Position numbers and translations under genes: made by a program
In this document: positions 14,790 through 22,017 of the stretch, one piece after another
Layout: each line of letters begins with the position of its first letter
Numbering within the stretch: position 1 is the first letter of the stretch
Notes under the pieces: model-generated
The model's input: the letters and a program-made list of their open reading frames with translations, nothing else
What the model was told of the DNA's origin: nothing
The model's database searches: none
Assembly (NCBI RefSeq): GCF_000239295.1
Contig: NZ_JH417703.1
Coordinates: forward strand, 15,411 to 56,118
DNA from: Flavonifractor plautii ATCC 29863
GTDB taxonomy: Bacteria > Bacillota > Clostridia > Oscillospirales > Oscillospiraceae
Direction: 5' to 3'
DNA length: 40,708 nucleotides

Positions 14790-16958
14790 TTACTTGGCCG
14801 CGGCGGCGACGGCGGAAATGGAGAGGGTGTTCTCGTCGTACTTGTTTCTGCGGACAAGGAGGTAGACCAGGCCGACGAGGGCGGCAGCGGCGGCGATGGT
14901 GCCGATGCCGAAGGAGACCTCGCCGGTGATAAGCCCGCCGAGCTGGTAGACGATGAGGGAGACCACATAGGCAAAGCCGCACATATAGCCGATGGCGCCC
15001 AGGGTCCACCTGGCGTTGTTCATTTCCCGCTTGATGGCGCCCATAGCCGCAAAGCAGGGGGCGCACAGCAGGTTGAAGATCATAAAGCTGTAAGCGCTCA
15101 GGGCGGTGAAGTGGGTGCCCACGGCGGCCAGCAGGCCGGGGTCCTCCTCCGTCAGATCGGCGCCCAGACCGAAGAGCACGCCGAAGGTGGACACCACGTT
15201 CTCCTTGGCGATGAGGCCGGTAACGGTGGCCACGGTGGCCTGCCAGGTGCCGAAGCCCAGGGGTGCAAAGAGAAAGGCCACCGCGCCGCCAATGGCCGCC
15301 AGCAGGGAGGTGTTGTTGTCCTCCACCATGCCGAAGCCCGCCTCGGTAAAGCCGAAGCCCTGGAGGAACCAGAGGATGATGGAGGAGGCCAGGATGATGG
15401 TGCCGGCCCGCTTGATGAAGGACCAGCCGCGCTCCCAAGTGGCCCGCAGGACGTTGCCCACAGAGGGCACGTGGTAGGCGGGCAGCTCCATAACGAAGGG
15501 GGCGGGGTCGCCTGCAAACGCCTTGGTCTTTTTCAGGATGATGCCGGAAAAGATGATGGCCGCCACGCCGATGAAGTAGGCGGACACCGCCACCAGGCCG
15601 CTGCCGCCGAACAGGGCGCCGGCGAACAGGCCGATGATGGGCATCTTGGCCCCGCAGGGCACGAAGCAGGTGGTCATGACCGTCATCCGGCGGTCGCGCT
15701 CGTTCTCAATGGTACGGGAGGCCATGACGCCGGGCACGCCGCAGCCGGAGCCGATGAGCATGGGGATAAAGCTCTTGCCGCTCAGGCCAAACTTGCGGAA
15801 GATACGGTCCATGATGAACGCCACGCGGGCCATGTAGCCCACATCCTCCAGGATGGACAGCATCAGGAACAGCACCAGCATCTGGGGCACGAAGCCCAGC
15901 ACCGCGCCCACGCCGGCAATGATGCCGTCCACAATCAGCCCCTGCAGCCAGGGGGCGGTGCCGATGCCCTCCAGCCAGCCGCTCACCGCCGGCGGCACAA
16001 TCTCGCCGAACAGCACGTCGTTGGTCCAACCGGTCACCCAGTCGCCCACCGTGCCGATGGCCACATAGTACACCGCAAACATAACCGCCGCGAAAATCGG
16101 CAGGGCCAGAATCCGGTTGGTCACAATCCGGTCAATCTTGTCAGAGGTGGTCAGGCTGTGGGCCGCCGCCTTCTTCTTCACGGCCTTGTTCACAACCCCG
16201 TTGATGTACGCGTACCGCTGGTTGGTGATGATGCTCTCCGCGTCGTCGTCCAGCTCCTTCTCGCAGTCGGCGATGTGGGCCTCCAGGTGGGCCTTCAGCT
16301 CACCCGTCAGATTCAACTGGGCCATCACCTTGTCGTCCCGCTCAAACACCTTGATGGCGTACCACCGCAGGTAACGGTCGTCCACCAGCCCCGCAATGGA
16401 CTCCTCGATGTGGGCGATGGCGTGCTCCACGCTGCCCGTGAACACGTGGGGCAGCTCACCCGCCCGGTGGGACTTGGCCAGCGCCACGGCCTTCTCCGCC
16501 GCGGTCATGCCGCCCTCGCCCTTCAGCGCGCTCATGCTCACCACCTCGCACCCCAGGGCCTCCCCCAGCCTGCCGAGGTCGATCTTGTCCCCGTTCTTCC
16601 GCACCAGGTCGATCATGTTGACCGCAACCACCACCGGAATCCCCAGCTCGATGAGCTGCGTCGTCAGGTACAGGTTGCGCTCGATGTTCGTGCCGTCCAC
16701 GATGTTCAGAATCGCGTCCGGCTTCTCACCCACCAGATAGCTCCGCGCCACCACTTCCTCCAGCGTGTACGGAGACAGCGAGTAGATGCCGGGCAGGTCC
16801 TGAATGACCACCTCCTTGTGGCCCTTCAGCTTGCCCTCTTTTTTCTCCACTGTTACGCCGGGCCAGTTGCCCACGTACTGGTTTGAACCGGTCAGGGCGT
16901 TGAACAGCGTCGTCTTGCCGCAGTTCGGGTTCCCCGCCAGCGCGATCTTAAGCTCCAT
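14790..16958 (-). CDS. feoB: Ferrous iron transporter FeoB
   Basis: The 722-aa protein has an N-terminal G domain with G1 GNPNCGKT (9-16), G3 DLPG (54-57), G4 NMID (114-117) and G5 SALKG (143-147). A helical spacer and the polytopic membrane domain follow, including the Gate-type repeats (SGCGVPGVM and CVPCGAKMPI type motifs). It imports Fe(II) across the cytoplasmic membrane, the main iron route under anaerobic conditions. Two feoA genes precede it and the Cys-rich partner follows. The ribosome site before the ATG is AAGGAAGGG. The 112-base gap to feoA holds two small hairpins that may tune expression. Confidence 0.95.
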   Translation of the reverse strand: MELKIALAGNPNCGKTTLFNALTGSNQYVGNWPGVTVEKKEGKLKGHKEVVIQDLPGIYSLSPYTLEEVVARSYLVGEKPDAILNIVDGTNIERNLYLTTQLIELGIPVVVAVNMIDLVRKNGDKIDLGRLGEALGCEVVSMSALKGEGGMTAAEKAVALAKSHRAGELPHVFTGSVEHAIAHIEESIAGLVDDRYLRWYAIKVFERDDKVMAQLNLTGELKAHLEAHIADCEKELDDDAESIITNQRYAYINGVVNKAVKKKAAAHSLTTSDKIDRIVTNRILALPIFAAVMFAVYYVAIGTVGDWVTGWTNDVLFGEIVPPAVSGWLEGIGTAPWLQGLIVDGIIAGVGAVLGFVPQMLVLFLMLSILEDVGYMARVAFIMDRIFRKFGLSGKSFIPMLIGSGCGVPGVMASRTIENERDRRMTVMTTCFVPCGAKMPIIGLFAGALFGGSGLVAVSAYFIGVAAIIFSGIILKKTKAFAGDPAPFVMELPAYHVPSVGNVLRATWERGWSFIKRAGTIILASSIILWFLQGFGFTEAGFGMVEDNNTSLLAAIGGAVAFLFAPLGFGTWQATVATVTGLIAKENVVSTFGVLFGLGADLTEEDPGLLAAVGTHFTALSAYSFMIFNLLCAPCFAAMGAIKREMNNARWTLGAIGYMCGFAYVVSLIVYQLGGLITGEVSFGIGTIAAAAALVGLVYLLVRRNKYDENTLSISAVAAAAK

Positions 16959-17055
16959 AATCTCTCAGTCCCTTCCTTTTCCGTGAGTTTGATATAACTA
17001 ATTCACAGATGCAGTACCGCTCCGCTGTGCCGCCTTTGGCGGCGCGGCCGTATCC

Positions 17056-17070
17056 GGGGAAGCGCTCCCC
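17056..17070 (-). other. Small hairpin between feoA and feoB
   Basis: GGGGA and TCCCC form a short stem directly after the stop of the second feoA. A further GCCGCC/GGCGGC stem lies just downstream on the minus strand (about 17030-17045). There is no T tract, so a mild processing or attenuation role is more likely than termination. Confidence 0.35.
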
Positions 17071-17292
17071 CTAGGCGATTTCGATCATCTCCGCATCGGC
17101 CTTGCGCACGCTCAGCTCATAGCCGCGCACGTTCAGCTCCATGGGGTCGCCCAGAGGGGCGACCTTGCGCACGTGCAGCGCCACGCCCTTGGTGATCCCC
17201 ATGTCCATGATCCGGCGCTTGACCGCCCCCTCACCGTGGAGCTTGACCACCGTGACAGTGTCTCCTACCTTTGCATCCCGCAGTGTCTTCAT
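17071..17292 (-). CDS. feoA: FeoA protein (second of two)
   Basis: This 73-aa SH3-like FeoA domain carries the family patterns VGDTVTVVKLHGEGAVKRR, MGITKG and DPMELNVRGYELSVRKADA. FeoA is a small cytoplasmic partner needed for FeoB iron uptake. GAGGAGAGGAGA precedes the ATG, and it starts 16 bases after the first feoA. Confidence 0.9.
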   Translation of the reverse strand: MKTLRDAKVGDTVTVVKLHGEGAVKRRIMDMGITKGVALHVRKVAPLGDPMELNVRGYELSVRKADAEMIEIA

Positions 17293-17308
17293 GTTCTGTC
17301 TCCTCTCC

Positions 17309-17521
17309 TCAGATCATAACCCGGTGGGCCATAGTCCTGTCCAGAGCAATGCGGCTGTCCTTGACCTGCACAATCAAGTTGCCGCCCAGCTCGCTGACCA
17401 CCGTAACCGTTCCGTCCACCACAAATCCAAGCTCGGCCAGGTGCTGGCGGATCTCATCCTTCCCGGTAATCTTCCGAATGGTCACCGTCTCGCCCTGCTT
17501 TGCCAGCGTCAGAGGCATCAT
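17309..17521 (-). CDS. feoA: FeoA protein (first of two)
   Basis: A 70-aa FeoA domain: LAKQGETVTIRKITGKDEI, LAELGFVVDGTVTVV and GGNLIVQVKDSRIALDRTMA. It differs clearly from the second copy, as usual in Firmicutes with feoA-feoA-feoB. It is the first gene of the iron operon. Two Met codons open the frame; the first (17521) follows AAGGGAGAG. The upstream region 17542-17639 carries the promoter and three inverted repeats. Confidence 0.9.
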   Translation of the reverse strand: MMPLTLAKQGETVTIRKITGKDEIRQHLAELGFVVDGTVTVVSELGGNLIVQVKDSRIALDRTMAHRVMI

Positions 17522-17541
17522 CGTGGCTTCTCTCCCTTACA

Positions 17542-17599
17542 GGTTAACTTCTGCTAACCAATTTTCTTTTATCAGGCGGTTAGCTAATGCTAACCGCCT
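17542..17599 (-). promoter_or_regulatory. Two GGTTA-type inverted repeats in the feo leader
   Basis: 17574-17599 is a perfect 26-base palindrome: an 11-bp arm containing GGTTAGC, the loop TAAT, then the matching arm. 17542-17559 is a related shorter repeat (GGTTAAC / GCTAACC, one mismatch). The GGTTAGC half-site recalls DtxR/IdeR-type operators (TTAGGTTAGSCTAACCTAA). The likely ligand is the DtxR-type protein encoded in the same operon; this is inference. Confidence 0.6.
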
Positions 17600-17602
17600 A
17601 GA

Positions 17603-17639
17603 ACAAATTGAGTTTACACCCGCTAACTCAATTTGTCAA
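17603..17639 (-). promoter_or_regulatory. feo operon promoter inside a 12-bp inverted repeat
   Basis: On the minus strand TTGACA (17634-17639) and TAAACT (17611-17616) are 17 bases apart. A perfect 12-bp inverted repeat (17603-17614 with 17625-17636) overlaps both boxes, so a protein bound there would block RNA polymerase. Confidence 0.75.
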
Positions 17640-17670
17640 TAGTCTTCTGCATATTTTTCCCTCTGCACAA

Positions 17671-17706
17671 AATTGCCCCGGTGCGCAGAGCCGCACCGGG
17701 GCAATT
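17671..17706. terminator. Terminator of the 110-aa protein gene
   Basis: A perfect 15-bp stem (17671-17685 with 17692-17706) has T-rich sequence on both sides. It separates the LexA-box gene from the feo promoter. Confidence 0.9.
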
Positions 17707-17714
17707 TTTCGGTT

Positions 17715-18047
17715 CTATCCCGCGAAAAAGCGCAGCACCACCGCCGCCAGCAGCACAACCACCGCGCCAGTGGCCGCCAGATCCACGGTCAGCGCCAGCG
17801 TGCGCCGCCGCCGGACCGGCCGGGGCCGGCCGGGCGCCTCCTCCCGCGGGGCATACTCCTCCGGGTGGGCGGCCTGCCGGTAGGCGGTGAAATCCACCAC
17901 CTTCCCGCCCGCAGGCGTCACCGGGCGGCGGGGCCGGGGGACAAAGGCATAGCAGACCGTCTCCTGCCCGCCGCTGGCCCTGCGGCCCGCGGCTTCTCCG
18001 CAGACAGTGAGTCGTTTGGCATCCAGACTGTAATAGATGGTCTCCAT
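17715..18047 (-). CDS. Tail-anchored protein behind LexA boxes
   Basis: I do not recognise this 110-aa protein. Residues 1-50 look like a small folded domain (METIYYSLDAKRLTVCG). A Pro/Arg-rich linker follows, ending in RPRPVRRRR, and a single C-terminal membrane helix (about 86-108) closes it. The basic side before the helix predicts a cytoplasmic N-terminus. AGGAGGG precedes the ATG. The promoter holds two LexA-like boxes, so expression is probably induced by DNA damage. Small one-helix proteins under LexA are often cell-division inhibitors (YneA in Bacillus, SidA and DidA in Caulobacter), so that is a reasonable but unproven role. No LysM domain is seen. Confidence 0.6.
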   Translation of the reverse strand: METIYYSLDAKRLTVCGEAAGRRASGGQETVCYAFVPRPRRPVTPAGGKVVDFTAYRQAAHPEEYAPREEAPGRPRPVRRRRTLALTVDLAATGAVVVLLAAVVLRFFAG

Positions 18048-18150
18048 GTCGTTCCCTCCTGCATCGGTTTTCCAGTTGACAAACCGATTTTACTCCATGC
18101 TCTGTCCCATAGACCGGGCTGGGTCGAAAAAAAGATCCAATGGGTTAAAT

Positions 18151-18198
18151 AGAACTTTCGTTCGATTTTAGTATACAACATTTGTTCGATTTTTGCAA
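18151..18198 (-). promoter_or_regulatory. Promoter with two LexA-like boxes
   Basis: On the minus strand TTGCAA (18193-18198) and TATACT (18170-18175) are 17 bases apart. One LexA-like box (18175-18188, CGAAC-N4-GTTGT) fills the spacer. A second (18151-18164, CGAAC-N4-GTTCT) lies just downstream of the -10 box. The Firmicute consensus is CGAAC-N4-GTTCG, so each box has one perfect half. Confidence 0.65.
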
Positions 18199-18222
18199 GC
18201 CCCATTTATGTACGGCAGCACA

Positions 18223-18258
18223 AAAAACGGGACAGCCCGCCAGGGCCGTCCCGTTTTT
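18223..18258 (-). terminator. Terminator of the ABC exporter gene
   Basis: An 11-bp stem (18223-18233 with 18248-18258) is followed on the minus strand by a T run. Confidence 0.9.
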
Positions 18259-18269
18259 GGGAGGTTATA

Positions 18270-20024
18270 CTATACAGATACCGATTTCTGCGCAAGATAT
18301 AACTGTGCGTATTCTCCGCCCTTGGCCATAAGCTCCTCATGGGTCCCCTCCTCCTGAATGCCGTTGCCGTCAATGACGAGAATACGGCTGGCAGAGCGGA
18401 TGGTGGACAGGCGGTGGGCGATGATGAGGGTGGTGCGGCCCTTTGCCAGCTCGTCAAAGGCGGACTGGATGCGGGCCTCGGTGACCGAGTCCAGGGCGGA
18501 GGTGGCCTCGTCCAGAATAAGGACGGGCGGATTTTTCAGGAAAATGCGGGCAATGGACACCCGCTGCTTCTGGCCGCCGGAGAGCATGGCGCCCCGCTCG
18601 CCCACCTGGGTCTGGAAGCCGTCGGGCATGTCCAGGATGTCGTCGTAGATCTCCGCCCGCTTGGCGGCCTCCACGATCTCGGCCTCGGTGGCGTCAGGCC
18701 GGCCGTAGCGGATGTTGTCGTAGATGGTGCCGGCAAAGAGAAAGACATCCTGCTGGACGATCCCGATATTGGCCCGCAGGGAGTGCTGGGTGAGGGTGCG
18801 CACGTCCTTTTCGTCCACCAGCACCCGGCCCCCGGTGACATCGTAGAACCGGGGGATGAGCTGGCACAGGGTGGACTTGCCGCCGCCGGAGGGGCCCACC
18901 ACCGCCACAGTCTCGCCGGGCCGGACGTGGAGGGTGACGTGCTCCAGCACCGGCGGATCGGAGGGCTCATACCGGAAGGTCACGTCCTCCACCCGGATGT
19001 CCCCCTTCACGTCGGTGAGCTCCTGGGCGTCCGGCTCGTCCTGGATGTCGGGCTCCACCCGCATCAGGGCCACAAACCGCTTGAAGCCCGCCATGCCCTG
19101 CATAAACTGCTCCACGAAGGCGGAGAGCTTGCGGATGGGGGTGATGAAGGTGGAGATGTAGAGGAAGAAGGTGGTCAAGTCGATGAGATCCATCCGCCCC
19201 CGCATGAGCAGGAATCCGCCGAAGGCGATGACAACCACGGACAGGATGCCCATGAAGAACTCCATACCCGACTGATAGAAGGCCATGGCCCGGTAGTAGC
19301 CCCGCTTGGCCCCCCGGAACTGGTCGTTGGCCTGGTCGAATTTGGCGCTCTCCGCCGCCTCGTTGGCGAAGGCCTTGGCGGTACGCATGCCGGAGATGGA
19401 GGACTCAACCTCCCCGTTAATGCCCGCCAGCTTGGCCTTCACCTCAGTGGAGGCTCGCATCATCCGCTTGCGGCACAGGGTGGTGAACAGGATGAACAGG
19501 GGGATTACCGCAAATACGATCAGGGCCAGCTCCCACCGGATGGTGAGCATGACGCAGAAGGCCCCCAGGATGGTGATGGAGGAGATGAACAGATCCTCCG
19601 GGCCGTGGTGGGCCAGCTCGGTGATCTCAAACAGGTCGCCGGTGACCCGGCTCATGAGCTGGCCGGTGCGGTTTTTGTCATAGAAGGAAAAGGACAGATC
19701 CTGCATGTGGGAGAACAGATCCCGCCGTATGTCGGCCTCCATCCGTACCCCCAGCAGATGCCCCCAGTAGGTGATGATATAGTAAAAGCACCCCTTGAGC
19801 ACGTAAGCCCCGGCCAGCACCGCCATTACCACGAAAAACGCCGTGAACATCTGTCCGGGCAGCAGCGTCTGCATGGAAAAGCGGGAGACGATGGGGAAGG
19901 CCAGGTCCACCAGGCAGATGCACAGGGCACACACCATATCCAGTGCAAACAGCTTCCAGTGGGGCCGGTAATAAGAGGCGAATATCCTCAGATATCCGTC
20001 CGTTTTCCACCTCTTTTGCTTCAT
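18270..20024 (-). CDS. ABC exporter half-transporter (MsbA/LmrA type)
   Basis: The 584-aa product fuses six membrane helices (about residues 20-310) to an ATPase domain with Walker A GPSGGGKST (about 377-385), signature LSGGQKQR (about 478-485) and Walker B LILDEATSALD (about 500-510). The D-loop and H-loop (IIAHRLST) are intact, so it could work as a homodimer. Substrates of this class are lipids, drugs or peptides and cannot be told here. It stands alone, with its own terminator and no adjacent second half-transporter. AGGAGT lies before the ATG. Confidence 0.85.
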   Translation of the reverse strand: MKQKRWKTDGYLRIFASYYRPHWKLFALDMVCALCICLVDLAFPIVSRFSMQTLLPGQMFTAFFVVMAVLAGAYVLKGCFYYIITYWGHLLGVRMEADIRRDLFSHMQDLSFSFYDKNRTGQLMSRVTGDLFEITELAHHGPEDLFISSITILGAFCVMLTIRWELALIVFAVIPLFILFTTLCRKRMMRASTEVKAKLAGINGEVESSISGMRTAKAFANEAAESAKFDQANDQFRGAKRGYYRAMAFYQSGMEFFMGILSVVVIAFGGFLLMRGRMDLIDLTTFFLYISTFITPIRKLSAFVEQFMQGMAGFKRFVALMRVEPDIQDEPDAQELTDVKGDIRVEDVTFRYEPSDPPVLEHVTLHVRPGETVAVVGPSGGGKSTLCQLIPRFYDVTGGRVLVDEKDVRTLTQHSLRANIGIVQQDVFLFAGTIYDNIRYGRPDATEAEIVEAAKRAEIYDDILDMPDGFQTQVGERGAMLSGGQKQRVSIARIFLKNPPVLILDEATSALDSVTEARIQSAFDELAKGRTTLIIAHRLSTIRSASRILVIDGNGIQEEGTHEELMAKGGEYAQLYLAQKSVSV

Positions 20025-20146
20025 TTGACGACTCCTCTCTGCAGGTCGATTGTCATATCCGGTCGAGCCGTGCGCCGCGCCGCCGGCATGGCCCTCTTAT
20101 TTTAATGATATCCCGCCCCAATGTCAACTGAGCTTCCTCCTCCGCC

Positions 20147-20175
20147 TTGCAAAGAAGGGCTAGGCCGCTTATAAT
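20147..20175 (+). promoter_or_regulatory. deoD promoter
   Basis: TTGCAA (20147-20152) and TATAAT (20170-20175) are 17 bases apart, 29 bases before the start codon. Confidence 0.75.
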
Positions 20176-20204
20176 AGAACCACCAGAAATAAGGGGGAAG
20201 AACG

Positions 20205-20927
20205 ATGGGTACACCACACAATGAGGCCGCCCAGGGGGCGTTTGCAAAGACCGTACTGATGCCCGGAGACCCACTGCGGGCCAAATTCATCGCGGAGCAT
20301 TTTCTCGACGGCGCCAAACTGGTCAACAATGTCCGGGGCGTACAGGGCTATACCGGTACCTACCGGGACACGCCTGTGTCCGTCATGGCCTCAGGCATGG
20401 GCATGCCCTCCATGGGCATCTACTCTTACGAGCTGTTTCACACCTACGACGTGGACAACATCATCCGCGTGGGCAGCGTGGGCTCGATCTCTCCCCGGCT
20501 GAAGCTGCGGGATGTGGTGCTCGGCCAGGCCGCCTGCACCGACTCCAACTACCCCAGGCAGTACGGGCTGGACGGCACCTTCTCTCCCATCGCGGACTTT
20601 ACGCTGCTGGAGAGCGCCGTGTCGGCGGCCCGCCGCCTGGGCGTGAAGACCGCCGTGGGCAACCTGCTCAGCTCCGATGTCTTTTACCGCCGGACGGAGG
20701 ATACTCTGGCCTGGGGCCGGCTGGGCGTGCTGGCCGTAGAGATGGAGAGCGCGGCCCTTTACTGCAACGCGGCGGAGGCCGGCAAGCGGGCTCTGGCCGT
20801 CTGCACCGTTTCGGACGACCTGCTGACCGGCGAGGCCCTCTCCACCACCGAGCGCCAGACCTCCTTCACCCAGATGATCACCCTCGCCCTGGAGGTGGCC
20901 GTGGACATGGCCGCCCGGCGCGCGTGA
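20205..20927 (+). CDS. deoD: Purine nucleoside phosphorylase, DeoD type
   Basis: This 240-aa enzyme matches the hexameric DeoD family in length and motifs: LMPGDPLRAKFIAEHFL near 18-34, the phosphate-binding region VGSVGSIS, EMESAALY for ribose binding, and VSDDLLTG carrying the catalytic Asp. It splits purine (deoxy)nucleosides with phosphate to give the base and (deoxy)ribose-1-phosphate, for salvage. AAGGGGGAAG precedes the ATG. It is a single-gene unit with its own promoter and a hairpin after the stop. Confidence 0.95.
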   Translation: MGTPHNEAAQGAFAKTVLMPGDPLRAKFIAEHFLDGAKLVNNVRGVQGYTGTYRDTPVSVMASGMGMPSMGIYSYELFHTYDVDNIIRVGSVGSISPRLKLRDVVLGQAACTDSNYPRQYGLDGTFSPIADFTLLESAVSAARRLGVKTAVGNLLSSDVFYRRTEDTLAWGRLGVLAVEMESAALYCNAAEAGKRALAVCTVSDDLLTGEALSTTERQTSFTQMITLALEVAVDMAARRA

Positions 20928-20932
20928 ACGGG

Positions 20933-20970
20933 CGTGGAAAGAGCCGCCCATCGGGGCGGCTCTTTCCACG
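20933..20970 (+). terminator. Hairpin after deoD
   Basis: A perfect 17-bp stem (20933-20949 with 20954-20970) has a 4-base loop. No T tract follows on the plus strand, so it may protect the mRNA end or work as an imperfect terminator. Confidence 0.55.
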
Positions 20971-21021
20971 CGAAACAATAAGGGAGGACATAACCCCTGT
21001 GGGTCATGTCCCCCGCTAATC

Positions 21022-21097
21022 TGGTGGACGATACAGGACTTGAACCTGTGACCTCCCGCACGTCAAGCGGATGCTCTACCAGCTGAGCTAATCGTCC
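21022..21097 (-). tRNA. tRNA-Val (GAC)
   Basis: Read on the minus strand, the 76-base cloverleaf begins GGACGAT, has the D-arm TAGCTCAGCTGGTAGAGC, an anticodon loop TTGACGT (anticodon GAC), a T-arm with GGTTCAAGTCC, and an encoded CCA (21022-21024). The 7-bp acceptor stem closes perfectly. It decodes GUC. Confidence 0.95.
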
Positions 21098-21111
21098 AGA
21101 CAGCGTAGATT

Positions 21112-21140
21112 ATTATATCCGTACAAGCTCTATTTGTCAA
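21112..21140 (-). promoter_or_regulatory. tRNA-Val promoter
   Basis: Consensus TTGACA (21135-21140) and TATAAT (21112-21117) on the minus strand, 17 bases apart: a very strong sigma-A promoter. Confidence 0.9.
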
Positions 21141-21153
21141 TACTTTTTTTGAT

Positions 21154-21189
21154 TTTCCCCTTTTCAAAGGGGAAACCGGCTGGTATACT
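21154..21189 (+). promoter_or_regulatory. Promoter and inverted repeat before the esterase-SDR pair
   Basis: An extended -10 box, TGGTATACT (TATACT at 21184-21189), lies 34 bases before the esterase start. A 9-bp inverted repeat (21154-21162 with 21167-21175) covers the -35 region and is an operator candidate. Confidence 0.5.
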
Positions 21190-21222
21190 CGGATCAAAGT
21201 GGATTGGAAAGGGGTGGCGGGC

Positions 21223-22017
21223 ATGCTCTGCCGACGGGTCTCTCTGGATGAGCTCCATCCGGCGCTGGGCGGGGGCGCCCCGGAGACGGGGCTGGACATA
21301 TACTGCCGGGGCCGCACCGGCCTGCTGGCCGACGACGGGGCGCGGTGGGCGGTGCTGATCCTCCCCGGCGGGGGATACGAGCGCATTGCCCCGGCGGAGG
21401 GAGAGCCGGTGGCCCTGGCCTTTCTGGCCGCAGGGATACAGGCCTTTGTGCTGTCCTACAGTGTGCTGCCCGCCCTCTGGCCCAGGCAATTCCTGGAGGG
21501 GGCGGCCGCTCTGGCCTGGATGCGGGCCAACGCCCCGGAGCTGGGCTTCCGGCCCGACCAGGTGGCAGTGTGCGGCTTTTCCGCCGGGGGACATCTGGCG
21601 GGCTGCCTGGCCGGCGGGTACGCCGAGCCCCTCCTGAACGAGCGGCTGGGGCTGACGCCGGAGCAGGTGCGGCCGGACGCGGCCATACTGGGCTATCCGG
21701 TGGTGCACGAGGCCCGCTATCTGGACCCCCTGGGTGGGGCGGAGGTGCTGCGGCCGGACCGTCGGGTGGGTCCGGGCCACCCGCCCGCCTTTCTCTGGGC
21801 CACGGTGGGGGACGCCACGGTGCCGGTGGAAAATACCCTGGACTATGCCCACGCCCTGCGGGCGCGGCAGGTGCCCTTTGAACTGCACCTGTTTCAGGAT
21901 GGGCCCCATGCCATGGGGCTGGCCGACCGGGAGAGCGCCCGGGACGGGGCCCACTATAACGCCCACGCAGCGGCCTGGCATCCGCTGTGCATAGACTGGC
22001 TGAAAGGAAGAGGATGA
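21223..22017 (+). CDS. Alpha/beta hydrolase (acetylesterase-like)
   Basis: This 264-aa enzyme has an oxyanion-type LPGGGY (48-52), the nucleophile elbow GFSAGG with S120, and likely triad partners D197 (GDATVP) and H229 (GPHAMG). It resembles the Aes / acetyl-xylan esterase-like group (COG0657), which removes small acyl groups from sugars or other compounds. No signal peptide is seen, so it acts in the cytoplasm. I start it at the ATG 21223, behind AAAGGGG, rather than the GTG at 21199, which lacks a ribosome site. Its stop overlaps the SDR start by four bases (ATGA), so the two are coupled. Confidence 0.85.
   Translation: MLCRRVSLDELHPALGGGAPETGLDIYCRGRTGLLADDGARWAVLILPGGGYERIAPAEGEPVALAFLAAGIQAFVLSYSVLPALWPRQFLEGAAALAWMRANAPELGFRPDQVAVCGFSAGGHLAGCLAGGYAEPLLNERLGLTPEQVRPDAAILGYPVVHEARYLDPLGGAEVLRPDRRVGPGHPPAFLWATVGDATVPVENTLDYAHALRARQVPFELHLFQDGPHAMGLADRESARDGAHYNAHAAAWHPLCIDWLKGRG

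Noticed and set aside
20933-20970. Standard intrinsic terminator after deoD
   Set aside because: The stem is excellent but no T tract follows, so it is listed only as a hairpin of uncertain role.
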